Part shown: piece after piece, positions 34,493-45,879 of the stretch
Layout of the letters: each line of letters starts with the position of its first letter
Position numbering within the stretch: the stretch's first letter is position 1
Origin: Xenopus tropicalis
Lineage: Eukaryota; Chordata; Amphibia; Anura; Pipidae
Assembly: GCF_000004195.4 (NCBI RefSeq)
Contig: NC_030677.2
Location: forward strand, 102,328,829-102,392,828
Direction of reading: 5' to 3'
DNA: 64,000 bases
Position numbers and translations under genes: made by a program
The notes under the pieces: generated by a model
Database searches by the model: none
Seen by the model: the letters and a program-made list of their open reading frames with translations, nothing else
What the model was told of the DNA's origin: nothing

Positions 34493-34735
34493 GGTGATGA
34501 GTGAATCCGTTTGCCAAATAATCTGCAAAATGGTAAAAATTCCCAAAGCCAGTGGGTCTTTTTTACTGCAGGTTTCTCCCCATGTAAATTGAATTGAAGT
34601 TAATGGGCATTTTTCTCTGCAGTTTTTTTTATTGCTAAATGCATTGTAATCAATGGTAATTTTTTTTGTTGCAAAAAACTTTGCTGATGTCAAAACGCAG
34701 GTTTTCACCATGAATCCATGCTGGGCAAACAATTT
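34493..34735. mobile_element. diverged TAGTGATGAGCGAAT-family MITE
   Basis: The left end is GGTGATGAGTGAATCCG. The right part has GAATCCATGCTGGGCAAACA, matching sister copies' GGATTCACCATGCCTGGC region on the other strand. The terminus is decayed. Confidence 0.55.
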
Positions 34736-34794
34736 TTTTACAATTCTTTATATTTTATCACTGGTGTCACCATAAAATTTACCATAATTAACCT

Positions 34795-35525
34795 TTAAAG
34801 GAGAAAGAAAAGTAAAAACTAAGTAAGCTTTATCAGAAAGGGCTATGTAAATACAGCCATAAGCACTCACAGAAATGCTGCACTGACTTCTCTGTCAAAA
34901 GATTTCTTGTGTCTGTAAGCATGTGCCAGAGACACACAGCTCTCTGCTCTCTCCCCTCTCCTGCTCCCCACTCCCTAAAGAATGCTAAGAACTCACTCCC
35001 CCCCCTTAGGAATGTGGATCTGAGCCAATCAGCAGGAAGCTGACTCATAGGGGCAGATTTATCAAAACACAAGTTCGAATCCCGAATGGGAAAAATTCGG
35101 ATTGGAAACGAAAATTTCTGAAGATCGCAAATATCACGAATGCTTACTAAAAAATCATATTAGTCACGATAATATCGTATTAGCGATCTGAAAGTCAAGA
35201 AATTTTCGTACCGAACGATTGTAAAAAGTTGCACAAGGTACGAAAAAGTCGCGGAAAATACGATTGGACTGATAGAAGCGTTCATGGATAAGTAAATGTG
35301 CCCCATAGTCTAACTAACTGAGCATGTACAGTTGGTCTGGGTCTCGGTGCAGGAGTGAGGCATTATGGGAACTTTCTTTATACAGCTCAGCGTATTTTCT
35401 TCCTGTTTGGCTTCTGATCATCTGAACAGGTGAAATATGAGGAGACTTAAGGGCACTATTGAGAGAACTGAAGGTATGCCTGCAGCTTGGGATTAACTCT
35501 TAATTAGCCTTTCCTTCTCCTTTAA
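34795..35525. mobile_element. T2-type MITE with a nested Harbinger-like MITE
   Basis: It begins TTAAAGGAGAAAGAAAAGT and ends CTTTCCTTCTCCTTTAA, with TTAA borders. It is split by the insert 35051-35305; GCTGACTCA on the left and GTCTAACTAACTGAGC on the right are its interior. The nested order shows the T2 copy is older. Confidence 0.82.
35051..35305. mobile_element. PIF/Harbinger-like MITE nested in T2 MITE
   Basis: The insert begins GGGCAGATTTATCAAAACAC and ends AAGTAAATGTGCCCCA, bordered by TAG on both sides (3-bp target of the TWA class, here TAG). Sister elements at 37708-37998 and 40385-40767 share GTTCGAATCCC-like or TTTGTGGATTAGTAAATC ends. The superfamily is inferred from the 3-bp target. 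Confidence 0.65.
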
Positions 35526-37012
35526 GGTAGGAGCTGAGGAATAAGTAATAAACTAAATGGCATTATCTCCAAATCTCATTCTCACTGGCTATCACTTTGG
35601 GCCCCCCAACCACTGTGCAGAGGCCCCCAATGTGGGCCAGCTTTACAGTTTAATAACCACTTCCTTAAATAAGAAGTATATCTCCCCCCATGTTCAATGA
35701 ATAGGACTTTTTGCTTGTTGTTGTAATCAGGAAACATTTTTTTTGGGCAAGCAGGGATACTGAAACAACTTCATGTTTGGTCCTTGCAAGGTAGATAATT
35801 AGATTACCATTACATATATCCCCTCACTCTTAAAACTGGCTCAAAAGGAAATCAAACTTGGATAAATGAAAACACGTTTACAAACAGGTAGCTATGTGAA
35901 GAAAGACAAAAAAACAAAGAAATATCCCTAACTGGGGTTTTTTTTGGGGGGGAGGGCAGAAAAAAGGTTTACAAAGCTCTAACTCATACAGAGAAATACA
36001 GAAAGTAATGTGAAAAGAAACCAGCTGCAGAGCAGCTTCAAGGTTACTTTTAGCTTCCCAAGCACAGATACTTAAAACAAAACAAAGGAATAAAGGTCAT
36101 CTATTTCTATTTTTACACCTTCTAAGGTGGGGGTTGTTTAACTGTACATTTATGCTAAACACGAGTCTAATTTCAATTAGATCCTTTTCTTCCCTGTACT
36201 GCATTTTACTTTCATTATGCAAAGGGATTATCTGTACACTGATAATTGAATAATCTACCTCACAAGGACCAAACATGGCAAAGTGTTAAATACCCAGTCT
36301 GCCCTATTTAGTTCACAAAATAATACAATACAATAATTCATTATTAAAGAAATGTCAAGTTTCAGAACAAATCGATGTAAAAGTGCTCCTCTAAGCACTT
36401 TTGCAATTCACATTAATTTTAAAGTAGGCATTCACCCACTCATATTCTACCCACCCCCCAACTTTTGCATCATTCAGATGCACAATTTGAAGGTGATAAG
36501 GATAGGGCTAGCCTGCACCCAGGGAGCTGCCTTCTAGAAATCCACCACTAAGCGCAGAGTTCCCCACTTCCTAGGGCACAAGAGCTTGTTAAGTGAGCAC
36601 TATGGGACGCGCTATTGCAATGCCTTACTGCAGGTAGGGTGACAATTGAGAGTCATGCATCTCATATGTGATTTACATTACATATGCTGGACTTACAAAA
36701 TACAAAGCTCTCATGTTGGCTGATGTTATGTCACATGAATAGTGTGCAAAACAACATAACTAAGAGCAACAGCAGCAACAGCTCAAGCCAGAACCCAAGA
36801 TCGTACATAGAACTACTATATATTTCCCTGAAATAGCAGCTCAATGCTAATAAAATGCAGCCCAGATGACAAGTCTTAACCAACATCCCAAGCTAATTAT
36901 TCACTTCATATTAGGAGCAGAGTATCTGGTGGGTATTGCTGGCAACCACAAGTAGGAGCTGGGAGCAAAGAAAAAAATAGTGAGATATATTGAAATAGTG
37001 AAATAATTAATA
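35526..37012. other. non-coding, nothing recognised
   Basis: Intronic sequence with short homopolymer tracts. No gene or repeat family is recognised. Confidence 0.4.
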
Positions 37013-37302
37013 TGCGGGCTGGCCCGAAAACTGCGGGACCCAGTCGCACAATATTGGAAGGTTGTGGGCGGGTTCAGGTTGATCTTTCACTTCCGCTCTC
37101 CCCGTACGTGATCTTGCACTGGCTATCTTTGGCACCCGGAAGGCTCCATTTATAGGCATGCGTCTGCCCCACCCTCCTCATGACTTTAGAGATGGGTGGG
37201 TTGGGCACAAGTCTATTAATTGAAGTGCATTGCCAGGTGGGGTTCAGGTTGGAGGACAGCAGGCTTGGGTCACAAAATGTGGACCCGCACATCACTAGTA
37301 GA
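37013..37302. mobile_element. probable hAT-like repeat with GCGGG/CCCGC ends
   Basis: The left end contains TGCGGGCTGGCCCGAAAACT and the right end GACCCGCACATCACTAG. It is GC-rich relative to its flanks. Borders and target duplication were not resolved. Confidence 0.5.
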
Positions 37303-37707
37303 TTTTATTTTGTGTAAATAGTATTATCTCAGTTCCAGTTACTAGGTTTTTCTGTTAGGTAGGGGATCCCTGTGAGAAGGTTCTAGAGCAGGTTCTTCTC
37401 TGTGGTACCTAAAGGAAATTTTCCTAGAGAGGCTATATAAGGTATACAGCAGTGTGCCACTTCCCTTCCTCTTTGGCTGATGAGAAAAGAAAGAGTAAAT
37501 TAAACCAGGATACCTGAGACTTGCCAACTTGATAAATCAACAGTTAGGTTAGCTAGTGATATGTCAGACCGGTGGACTCATTGTAAGTGGTGAGAGGCAG
37601 TGATAGGCCAGCTAGTTGAGCAGCAGTGGCTCCAATGAGGAGTAACGAAGGGGGCAGTGCCCCAGCAGTACCTTGCCAGATAGGGATCTAATGAGAATGG
37701 ACACTAG

Positions 37708-37998
37708 GGGGCCGAATCATTAAAACACGAGTTCGAATCCCAAATGGGAAAAATTTGGATTGGATACGATAATTTCTGAAGATCGCAAATATCACAAAAA
37801 TGCTTCTGAAAACATTGTTTTAGTCACGATAATATCGTATTGGTGATCCTAAAGTCATGACATTTTCATACCGAACGATTGTAAACAGCGGCAGAACCTT
37901 TCTGAATTTTCCCTCAAGCGTATGAAAAAGTCGCGCAAGCGCGAAAAAATTGGTGAAAATACACTCAGAGCGTTAGAATGTCTTAATAAATCTCCCCC
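37708..37998. mobile_element. PIF/Harbinger-like MITE
   Basis: Left end GGGGCCGAATCATTAAAACA, right end CTTAATAAATCTCCCCC, with TAG/TAA borders. The interior GAATCCCAAATGGGAAAAAT and GAAGATCGCAAATATCAC matches 35051-35305. Confidence 0.68.
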
Positions 37999-38001
37999 TA
38001 A

Positions 38002-39554
38002 GAAGAGATAAGGACCTAGGTCCTCCATCGCTATAATTGGAAGATTTGTACAATAATTATTATGGGAGAAACTATACTGATGCATAAAGCTGTTCTTGTG
38101 TTGTTCCTGAAAAATTGTGTGGACCTCCAGTTTATTCTCCTGTGTGTCCCCTGTGTGTTTTGATGGTGGTGTGTATTCTAAAGGGTTAATTCAGCCAGTT
38201 ACTACTAAAAGATATTGGGCATGTGTGTTACAAGTAGTTTGTGTGATTAGTGCCTGTGCCATGTGTTTCTTTGCTCACCTGCATGCCATGTCACTGCGCT
38301 TATACACATGCAGTTATAATGTCATTGTCTCATCTCGTGAGACTGTGAGTGCGAGCTAGCAGGAGCTGAGGAGTGGGACACTTAAATGGCAATTCATGAC
38401 ATTATAACATTGATGCAGGTTGTGTTATATCTGGCCCACAAAAAGCAGAACAGTTGTGAGACATGCTATTAATTGGGCTCATATTAAACAAGTGGCTATG
38501 CTATCACTTTAAGCATGTAGAAGCATCACATCAGAAAGTCAGAAAGATATACTAAATACAACTTGAACAATAATCTACCTGCACCTTTGATGTTATATTT
38601 CTGGCATTCCTTTTGATCTATGCTGAGCCACGCGTTTAGTGTTTTACGGATCACGGCAAGACAAAAATGTTATGACCTGCAAAGACTTGATAATACATGT
38701 TTATATCTCCTGGTACTAGCAAAGTATCATGAATATCATCTGTAGCTTTTGTAGAAAAAAACACAGGCCTTTCAAATTCTATTTCTTCCCTATTCACAAC
38801 CTTGGCCTTAAGTATTATTTTTTACGTTGCCAGCCAGGTGGCAACCTTAATCATAAAAATACAATGGGCAACATGACCACTCCCTTGTTCGAACATAGCA
38901 TATCACCACAGTAACAAGAAACACACCACAAACAAGATTATGGAAGACACAGCCTGCGCAGGGACAGCATCCAGCCAGCACTAGATCTAAATGTCTCATG
39001 AACCATCACTATATGTATACATAATAAGGGTGCTGATAAGACATATTCAGTTATGGGCACGGTAGTACTCGCAGTCGCAGTGGGACCCTACATACCTAGC
39101 AATCACTGGTGACATAGAATAAATTGCAAACCAATTTTGGTTTATAGTTCAATATACACATTGTGCAACCTGTACGAACTTTGTAGCGCGAGGTTCCTTT
39201 CTATTATATAGAATAAATTGCGAGCTAGTCATGTGGCAGCTAGATTGACCAGATAAGTTGTGTGTGACATTAACCTCACTATGTACTGTTTACACAGAAA
39301 TGAACAACGTCAGTAAGGATTTACACTTCCCCTCCCAACACAAACATTCACTTTTTCTATAAAAATACCAAAAAGGATAAGAATGAATAAAAAGGGCAAA
39401 TATTTCTTATTAAATTTGTATCTAAATGTCTTATGCTGCCCTGAGGCGGCCTAGGCCTAGTGGGGGCACATAGCACAATAGCGCTCCCTGCATTAGAAGA
39501 GGTAATTCTTGAAGTTACCAGGAGCAATTTGCCTCAGGGCAGCAGCACCCCCGA
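38002..39554. other. non-coding, nothing recognised
   Basis: No gene is visible. The segment flanking the MITE on both sides (37350-38235) could be a decayed LTR (TATATAAGG at 37432, CATAAAG at 38085), but no matching termini or target duplication were found. Confidence 0.35.
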
Positions 39555-39859
39555 TACAGGTATAGGATTTATTATTCACAATGACTAGGGCCTGAGCTTT
39601 TCCAGATAAGGAATCTTTCTGTCATTTGGACATTTGCTAAGTCTGCTGCAAATTGTATAAACATTAAATAAACCTAAAAGCATTGTTTTGTTAACAAGAT
39701 GGATTCATGCAGCTTAGTTTGAGTACATTATACTGTTTTATTATTACAAGGAAGATTATAATTAAAGTTATTATTAAAGTCAAAATGGAAAGTAGCCGTG
39801 ATATAATGCAGAGCTATCTGGGTAATGGGTTTCCGGATAAGGAATCCCATACCAGTATA
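39555..39859 (+). mobile_element. ATCCGGAA-type MITE, diverged copy
   Basis: Left TACAGGTATAGGATTTATTA, right TTTCCGGATAAGGAATCCCA. The interior is shortened relative to 20519-20841. Confidence 0.75.
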
Positions 39860-40247
39860 CTCTCACTAAAACATGTATAAATTACTTAGGATGTTTGTTT
39901 TACATTCTACATTAAGACAATGGTTTGAGGGGGAACAACTTAAACTTTTTTTGAATTGAGTGAAATTGAGGTCAAGCTGCAAGACAACTACCAGTATATG
40001 ACCAAACCACATATATGCATGGGCAGAGAATACTTAAGTCTTCAATGGAAAGTCTTCTATTCACAGCCTCCCCATTGATGTCAACAACACTCTATACATG
40101 CAGTGCAGACAGCAGTGATAGAGAAGCATAGGTGACAAGTGCATGGGTGTCGAACTTTATATTTACGTGGCTCTGATTTTCATAAATGCAGTTTAGTTGC
40201 CTTTGAAGAGTCAGCTAACCAATTAAACTGCTCTATAAGCATAACAG

Positions 40248-40384
40248 TACACTAATAGTGATGAGCGAATCTGTCCCAGTTTGATTCGCTGAAAAATTAG
40301 TGAAATGGCAAAAGTTTGGCGAAATGTGGAATTTCGCAAAAAATCCAAGGCTGTCAAAAAAAATCGCTCATCACTATACACTAA
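40248..40384. mobile_element. hAT MITE (121 bp) with perfect 8-bp target duplication
   Basis: The element is 40256-40376: TAGTGATGAGCGAATCTGTC at the left, AATCGCTCATCACTA at the right. TACACTAA occurs at 40248-40255 and 40377-40384. This is one of the clearest copies of the family. Confidence 0.9.
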
Positions 40385-40767
40385 GGGGAAGATTTACTAA
40401 TCCACAAACTGACCGAAAGCGTCTGAATGTGTTTTTTTCTGACTTTGTCGTATATTTTCCGCGACTTTTTTGCCACCGTCGCGAAAAAATCGTATTGTCG
40501 CAACGAATACAAAAGTTTCGGATTCATTCAAGCTTCGGTATCATGACTTTCCTTGGGCCAGGTTGGAGCTGCACAGTGCCATTTATTCCTATGGAAGGCT
40601 TCCAAAAGTCAATACGATCGTTCAATACGAAAAGTCGCGACGGCGACGAAATAGTCGCGCAAAATACTAAAAAATTGTGACGGCGACGAAAAAGTCGCTA
40701 AATTTTCGTTCCCAATCTGATTTTTTCTCTTTCGGGATTCGGATTTGTGGATTAGTAAATCTCCCCC
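40385..40767. mobile_element. PIF/Harbinger-like MITE abutting the hAT target duplication
   Basis: Left GGGGAAGATTTACTAATCCA, right TGGATTAGTAAATCTCCCCC, inverted over about 20 bp. TAA borders both sides (40382-40384, 40768-40770), and the left one is the tail of the hAT duplication. Confidence 0.75.
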
Positions 40768-40770
40768 TAA

Positions 40771-41699
40771 GGATAAAATGACAATTCTCCACAAAAATCT
40801 TAGTACAGGTGGATTGAGGGTGTGTTGTGTGAAAAAACTTGACATTTCTTCAGGGTTTTTTCACCTAAAAATGTTTACCTGCTATGAGATTGTGTAGTTA
40901 TCAAGCATTCTAAAGGAATATCAGTTTGAAATGGAGCTGAAATGTTTTCTTGATGGAATTTGTCAACATAATGGAGAAGGAATTCTAAACCAGGACAGAA
41001 TACTGCCATGTTTTGTCTCTGAAAAGGTGTGTATAATATTAAATTGGGGGGGGGGGAGAGTAAAAAAAAATTTTTTGCAGAAACAGCATGGGAAAAAGTC
41101 AGGATCTGAAAAATAATTATTCAGACATTTGTTAATTAACAATGCTTTAAGCCACAATAACTACTGCAGGCTGCAAATGTACCATAGGAGTTTCTATAAG
41201 GTGAACTCTGTAGCACAAATATAATTACATAATTATAATTAAGGGAACAATCTAAACAAAAAAAGGAAGCATAACATGGCTCTGCCAAATATTAACAGAA
41301 AATGTCATGATTGCCGTGTCCCCTTGTCACATTGTGTAAGGTCACATTGCCACCTGCTGGCCAAAATATAAACTCTGTTTAAGAGAGAATGTCTAAATTT
41401 TACACTTTTATCACAAGCGAAGTTAATAACACCAAAAGATTCACATGAACTGTTGTAACTTGTTTTAAAATGGATGTTTTACAAACAGTACTTCCACTTC
41501 ATACAAAGATACACAAAATGACAATTTACCACCAAAGCAGACAAAAACATTACATTCAAAAAACAGGAAGGAAACTTTTGTAAATGTAATATTTGATATC
41601 TTCCTTACTGTAATTTCAATTAACACTAACAAATAGCAAAACAGGGGGGCACCAGATGGGTTGAACTGCAACTATGTGCTCCGTGCTGCAACATCTCAG
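40771..41699. other. non-coding, nothing recognised
   Basis: No gene or identifiable element. Confidence 0.4.
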
Positions 41700-41870
41700 A
41701 CTCGCCCCTGATCCAGGTAGAACAATATAGATAAATTGTAGACCGAGCACAGGAACATCCTTCCATAAAATATCACTTTTATTCAAACGATTAAAACCAT
41801 CATGGAGTTAGGCACCCATAGCTTTACGCATTTCATGGCTTCTTGTCACTTCATCAGAAAATACTAATTA
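41700..41870 (-). mobile_element. Penelope-like 3'-end fragment (tentative)
   Basis: On the minus strand it reads TGATGAAGTGACAAGAAGCC then ATGAAATGCGTAAAGC, later TTTGAATAAAAGTGAT. This layout (GATGAAGTG, GAAANGCGT, AATAAAAGTG) is common at the 3' end of Penelope-like elements in vertebrates. No coding part remains. Confidence 0.4.
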
Positions 41871-42264
41871 ACACTAACAGTTAACACTAACTTCCTGAGT
41901 GTTAAAATAAAGCTTGGTGTAAGGAGGTGTATAAATCTCAAACAACCACTGGCGTTTGCTATTTGATGTCATATTTTCTGATGTTAAAGAAAGTGCTGCC
42001 ACCTTAAACTCCAGTTTTGTGCTAACTCCACTTTTGGAAAAATATTTACAATAAATAGATACTCATAAAAAATAAACAAACCTTGCTCAAGCATGTCAGC
42101 CAAGATTTTTCGGGCTCACCCCTGTATCAGCCCTGTAATCCACTTTTAGTCATTTGCATTTAAATCTCTGCTTATTCCAGCCACTGAAAAGTATGTGAAC
42201 ATTGTGACTTACTTTTAGTTAAAAAAAAAGAAATAAGGAAAAGGGTTTCATGTACTTATTAGGG

Positions 42265-42557
42265 CAGTGATCCCTAACCAGTGGTTGCTCACCAACCCTT
42301 TGAATGTGCCCCCCAGTGGCTTCAAAGCAGGTGCTTATTTTTAAATTCATGGCTGGGAGGCAAGTTTTGGTTGTATAATAACCTAGTGTAATGTCAAACA
42401 TAGCCTTCTGTAAGCTGCCAGTCCACATAGGGGCTACAAAATAGCCAATCATAGCTCTTATTTGACAACCCCCTGAACTATTGTGATGATTTTGTTGCTG
42501 CCCAAAACTTTTTCCATTTGAATGTGGCTCACACATTTAAAAGGTTGGGGACCCCTG
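42265..42557 (-). mobile_element. hAT-type MITE, AGGGATCCCCAACC-end family (copy 2)
   Basis: Left CAGTGATCCCTAACCAGTGG, right AGGTTGGGGACCCCTG. It is flanked by tattaggg (42257-42264) and tactaagg (42558-42565), 6 of 8 matching. Reverse orientation to the copy at 3997-4308. Confidence 0.82.
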
Positions 42558-42873
42558 TACTAAGGTATGACAAAGTTCACTATGACTGGATTTACAACCT
42601 TCTTAAGGAGAGCTAAAGCTTAAGGCTAATGTTCCACAAAGCGAGTTAGTCACCCGCAATAGATCTCTGCTACCACAGGTGACTAACTGCTCCAAAATTC
42701 CTTGCATATACACATTGCTTCAGGTTTCCAAGGTCACGTGAAGTTGCCTGCAGGAGGAAACAAAGTAGATCTTTCCACCACCGACTCCTATTGTTGCTAG
42801 TGGAAAGGCATTTCAGAGCAGTTAGTCGACCGTGGTAGCCCAGACCACACTAAGCGTTACTGACACTCCTAAT

Positions 42874-43102
42874 TAGTGATTGAATCTGTCCCATTCTGCT
42901 TCGGCAAAAAATTCACGAAAACTTGTAAAATTTGCAAAATGCAGCTACCATGTGAGTTTTTTGACACGCAACATTTTTTTGATGCAAACGCAAATTTTTG
43001 CCACAGTGAATTTTTGCTGCAGTTGCGCAAAAAAAAATTGCCACTCGAAAAATGCATTGTTTCGCAGCAAATTCGTCTGGTGAAAAAATTCACTCATCGC
43101 TA
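42874..43102. mobile_element. hAT-type MITE, TAGTGATGAGCGAAT family
   Basis: Left TAGTGATTGAATCTGTCC, right AATTCACTCATCGCTA. Target duplication ctcctaat (42866-42873) against ctcctaac (43103-43110), 7 of 8. Confidence 0.85.
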
Positions 43103-43234
43103 CTCCTAACAAAATCCAATATGCGAGCTCCTGTGACGACTTTGAAGGCTTGGATCATTATTTCTATAGAGATAATGAACCTTTAGACTAGAACAGTAAG
43201 TTGAGCATGTCTTTGTTTGCCGCCACCGCACCTA

Positions 43235-43664
43235 TTTTGACTATTTTGAATTTTTCCGCAAATTTTTCAGTGAATTTTCGCTGAAGTTTGCCGAAAAGCG
43301 GAAATTCACTGTGAATCCATGCCTGGCGAAAGTCCAGCAGAGTTGCATGAAAAGGATTTTAAGAACCTATATGAAATTTAGAAAAACATCTCTTCAGAAG
43401 GTTTTGTATAAATATTCAGGCTGAAAAATTTGTGAAACGTGGCTACCACAGGACTTTTTTGACACACCCAACTTTTTTTGTGACAGTGACTTTTTTGACA
43501 CAACTTATTTAACACGACTGCATTTTTTTGGGTGCGACAGTGACTTTTTTGTGCAACCATGACTTTTTCCTCATTTGGCAAATTTTTGCGAAAAGAAATC
43601 TCTAATAGCGAAATGCGAAATTTTGCAGCAAATCCATGTTGGCAAAAAAAATTTCTAATCACTA
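43235..43664. mobile_element. two decayed TAGTGATGAGCGAAT-family fragments
   Basis: Fragment 43235-43331 holds GTGAATCCATGCCTGGCGAA. Fragment 43425-43664 ends TTTCTAATCACTA and has GACTTTTTTG blocks repeated four times. Left termini are missing. Confidence 0.6.
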
Positions 43665-44109
43665 CTTTGTAGTGAAAAAAGTCACATAGATCACTTATTG
43701 TTTGCAAAGGCTAGTTCTCCTTAAGGATTTTAGTGGTGTTAAAACTTCTGTCTTGCATAAATGCCAGCAGAGATGTTACTTCAAAAAATAAATTAATTGT
43801 CTGAAGACTCTGTTTTGATGTAAACAGGTCTCAAGGTAAATCATCAAAATTAACAATTAAAACTAGTGTATTCTGGTGACGGAATGTGTAAGTTAGAAAA
43901 AATATTTTATTTTGATCATTATACACATATATTGGAGAGAAGAGTTAAGAATTAAACACTTTAAACTATGATAGAAAAAAAATTATAAAAATAATTCCTT
44001 GGAATGTTTCTAGAACAGCACCACAGTTACCAACACACGCAAGTACTGTTAATTTCTGCAGCAAATTTTACGGCTATGGACTACAACACATTTCAACATC
44101 ATCTTAGGG

Positions 44110-45195
44110 TAGTGCTGTCCAACTGGCGGCCCGCGACCCCCCTCTGTGTGGCCCCCCACCTGTCTGGCTGCTTTGATGGCTTACTCTTGTGTAAGCTTTA
44201 AATGGTATCAGTACTGAGATTAACTGCCCCCCCCTGCATGGTTCTCACCTCAGATTCAGGCTGTAATCAGGCTGTATTGTTTAAATATGTAATCCCCTGT
44301 ACTGTTCACACCTTTTAATCTCTGCATTGTTCACCCCCTGCAGTGTTCACACCTCAAGCTCAGGCTGTAATCACTCCCATTGTTCCCCTGTTCACACCTC
44401 AGGAGCAGTAGAAACCCACAAATAATCCCTGCATACTACAAAAAGAACATATACTGAGTTGGTACTGCAATTAAAAAGTTTTTTTAATATATAGTTATTG
44501 TGCAGACTGTAGGAGCAGTGCCAACATTGTGTCACTGTAGGCTGCCTGTGTGTGCCATACACACAGGCATCATAGGGCAAGCAGAGTATGGAACACACAC
44601 ACAGGGTAGGGCAGGCAGAGTATAGCACACACAGGCATCATAGGGCAAGCAGAGTATGGAACACACACACAGGGTAGGGAAGGCAGAGTATGGCACACAC
44701 AGGCAGAGTAGGGCAGGCAGAATATGGCACACACAGGCCAAATTTGGCACAAACCAGCCAAGAATGGCACACACAGTGAAAGTATGGCACACACAGACAG
44801 GGTAGGGAAGGCAGAGTATGGCACACACAGGCAGAGTAGGGCAAGCAGAGTATGGCACACACAGGCCAAGTTTGGCACAAACCAGCCAAGAATGGCACAC
44901 ACAGTGAAAGTATGTCACACGCAGGCAGGGTAGGGAAGGCAGAGTATGGCACACACAGGCAGGCTAGGGCAGGCAGAGTATGGCACACAGGCAGGGTAGG
45001 GCAGGCAGAGTATGGCAGGTTTTTGCTGTACTACAATCATTAATATGGGTATGGTCATGTGATAACATGGGTGTGGTTTCAAGTGGGTGTGGTTTCAAAA
45101 AGGGGAGTGGTCAAAACTGGCTTCCATTATCGGCCCTCCACCACGTAGGTCAGAAAAATTCCGGCCCTCGGTACAACAGAAGTTGGACAGCACTG
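44110..45195 (-). mobile_element. hAT element with internal minisatellite (copy 1), 1086 bp
   Basis: Left TAGTGCTGTCCAACTGGCGG, right AGTTGGACAGCACTG, inverted repeats over at least 14 bp. 8-bp duplication tcttaggg (44102-44109) against gcttaggg (45196-45203). The same element in opposite orientation is at 52366-53410. No transposase frame is seen. Confidence 0.88.
44567..45017. repeat. 34-bp minisatellite inside hAT copy 1
   Basis: Units start GGCACACACAGGCAG and end GGCAGAGTAT; some are replaced by a longer form with GGCCAA(A/G)TTTGGCACAAAC and a short form GGCACACACAGTGAAAGTAT, giving a higher-order pattern that repeats twice (about 44690-44810 and 44820-44940). Small open frames over it are repeat artefacts. 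Confidence 0.88.
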
Positions 45196-45639
45196 GCTTA
45201 GGGGATAGAACTTTTGGTTAATTTTGGTTACTGACTGTGTCAGTAAATAATTTTATTAAAAAAACTAATTAGATCTGACATTTATTATAGTAGTTGCGTT
45301 GTCTAATTTATATAAGTGGCTTATTTTGTGCTGTAAAAGATGCTTACATCCACGTGTAATAAATTATACAAAGTTTGGAAAGATGCAGTAACCCATAGCA
45401 ACCAATGAGACGTTTGCTTTTAAACAGGTGAGCTGTACATGCTACATGGGTGAGTAGATCTGCCGTAAAAGAGCTAAATTTAGGGTTTGGTTCCTGGTAA
45501 CTTGCAGGGTGTTGCCATCTGAAGCAAGGTTCTTACCCTGTATTATGACAGGAGTGCCCCATATCTCATCCATTTGTTTATATTTAAGTATTTTATGTAC
45601 ACTGATGACATTTTAAACTACTACTCTTTGTGCTTCATT

Positions 45640-45715
45640 TTTGGGTGTATTTATGTATGTATGTATATCTTTATTTATAAAGCGCTACTTATGCATGCAG
45701 CGCTGTGCAGTAGAA
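45640..45715 (-). mobile_element. L2 LINE 3'-tail fragment
   Basis: On the minus strand it reads CAGCGCTGCATGCATAAGTAGCGCTTTATAAATAAAGATATACATAC in sections matching the tail of the LINE at 55900-55961, including the CATA repeat end. It is a 5'-truncated insertion about 165 bp downstream of the mucin exon's donor. Confidence 0.8.
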
Positions 45716-45879
45716 ATTAGGGTGGACTGTGAGCATCCCTGGTGTAGTAAAGTTTCCCCTTTCTTGTGTTTTTGTGAAGCCCCATCAATCTAATCACTTG
45801 TCCTTTCATGATTAGAGATTCCTGCCAAAATAGATATTCATTTCATGATAGTACTAAGTGATTTCAAACATTGACTCAC

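Larger units (their letters stand above)
16343..45879 (-). other. 29.5-kb intron between two mucin PTS exons, transposon-filled
   Basis: It is bounded by a strong donor on the minus strand (CAG|GTGAGT, plus 45882-45874) and the TTATAG acceptor at 16344-16343. Phases match: the donor exon ends in ACA G and the next begins TT ACA, giving Val. I saw no open frame inside that looks like a host gene; long frames there are MITE-derived or chance. Additional small in-phase exons may be hidden. It is also possible that 45880-50046 belongs to a separate neighbouring mucin gene. Confidence 0.5.

Noticed and set aside
37350..38235. Possible LTR (TATATAAGG, later CATAAAG)
   Set aside because: No matching 5' and 3' termini, target duplication or primer-binding site could be found.
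42180..42240. Possible minus-strand exon with GTAAGT donor near 42211
   Set aside because: The preceding sequence is a pyrimidine tract, there is no Ser/Thr-rich frame, and no acceptor leaves a coding exon.
44392..45201. Cys/Pro/Leu-rich frames such as MCHTLPALACLCVPYSA
   Set aside because: They are translations of the 34-bp minisatellite inside the hAT element and are mirrored in the copy at 52769-53173.
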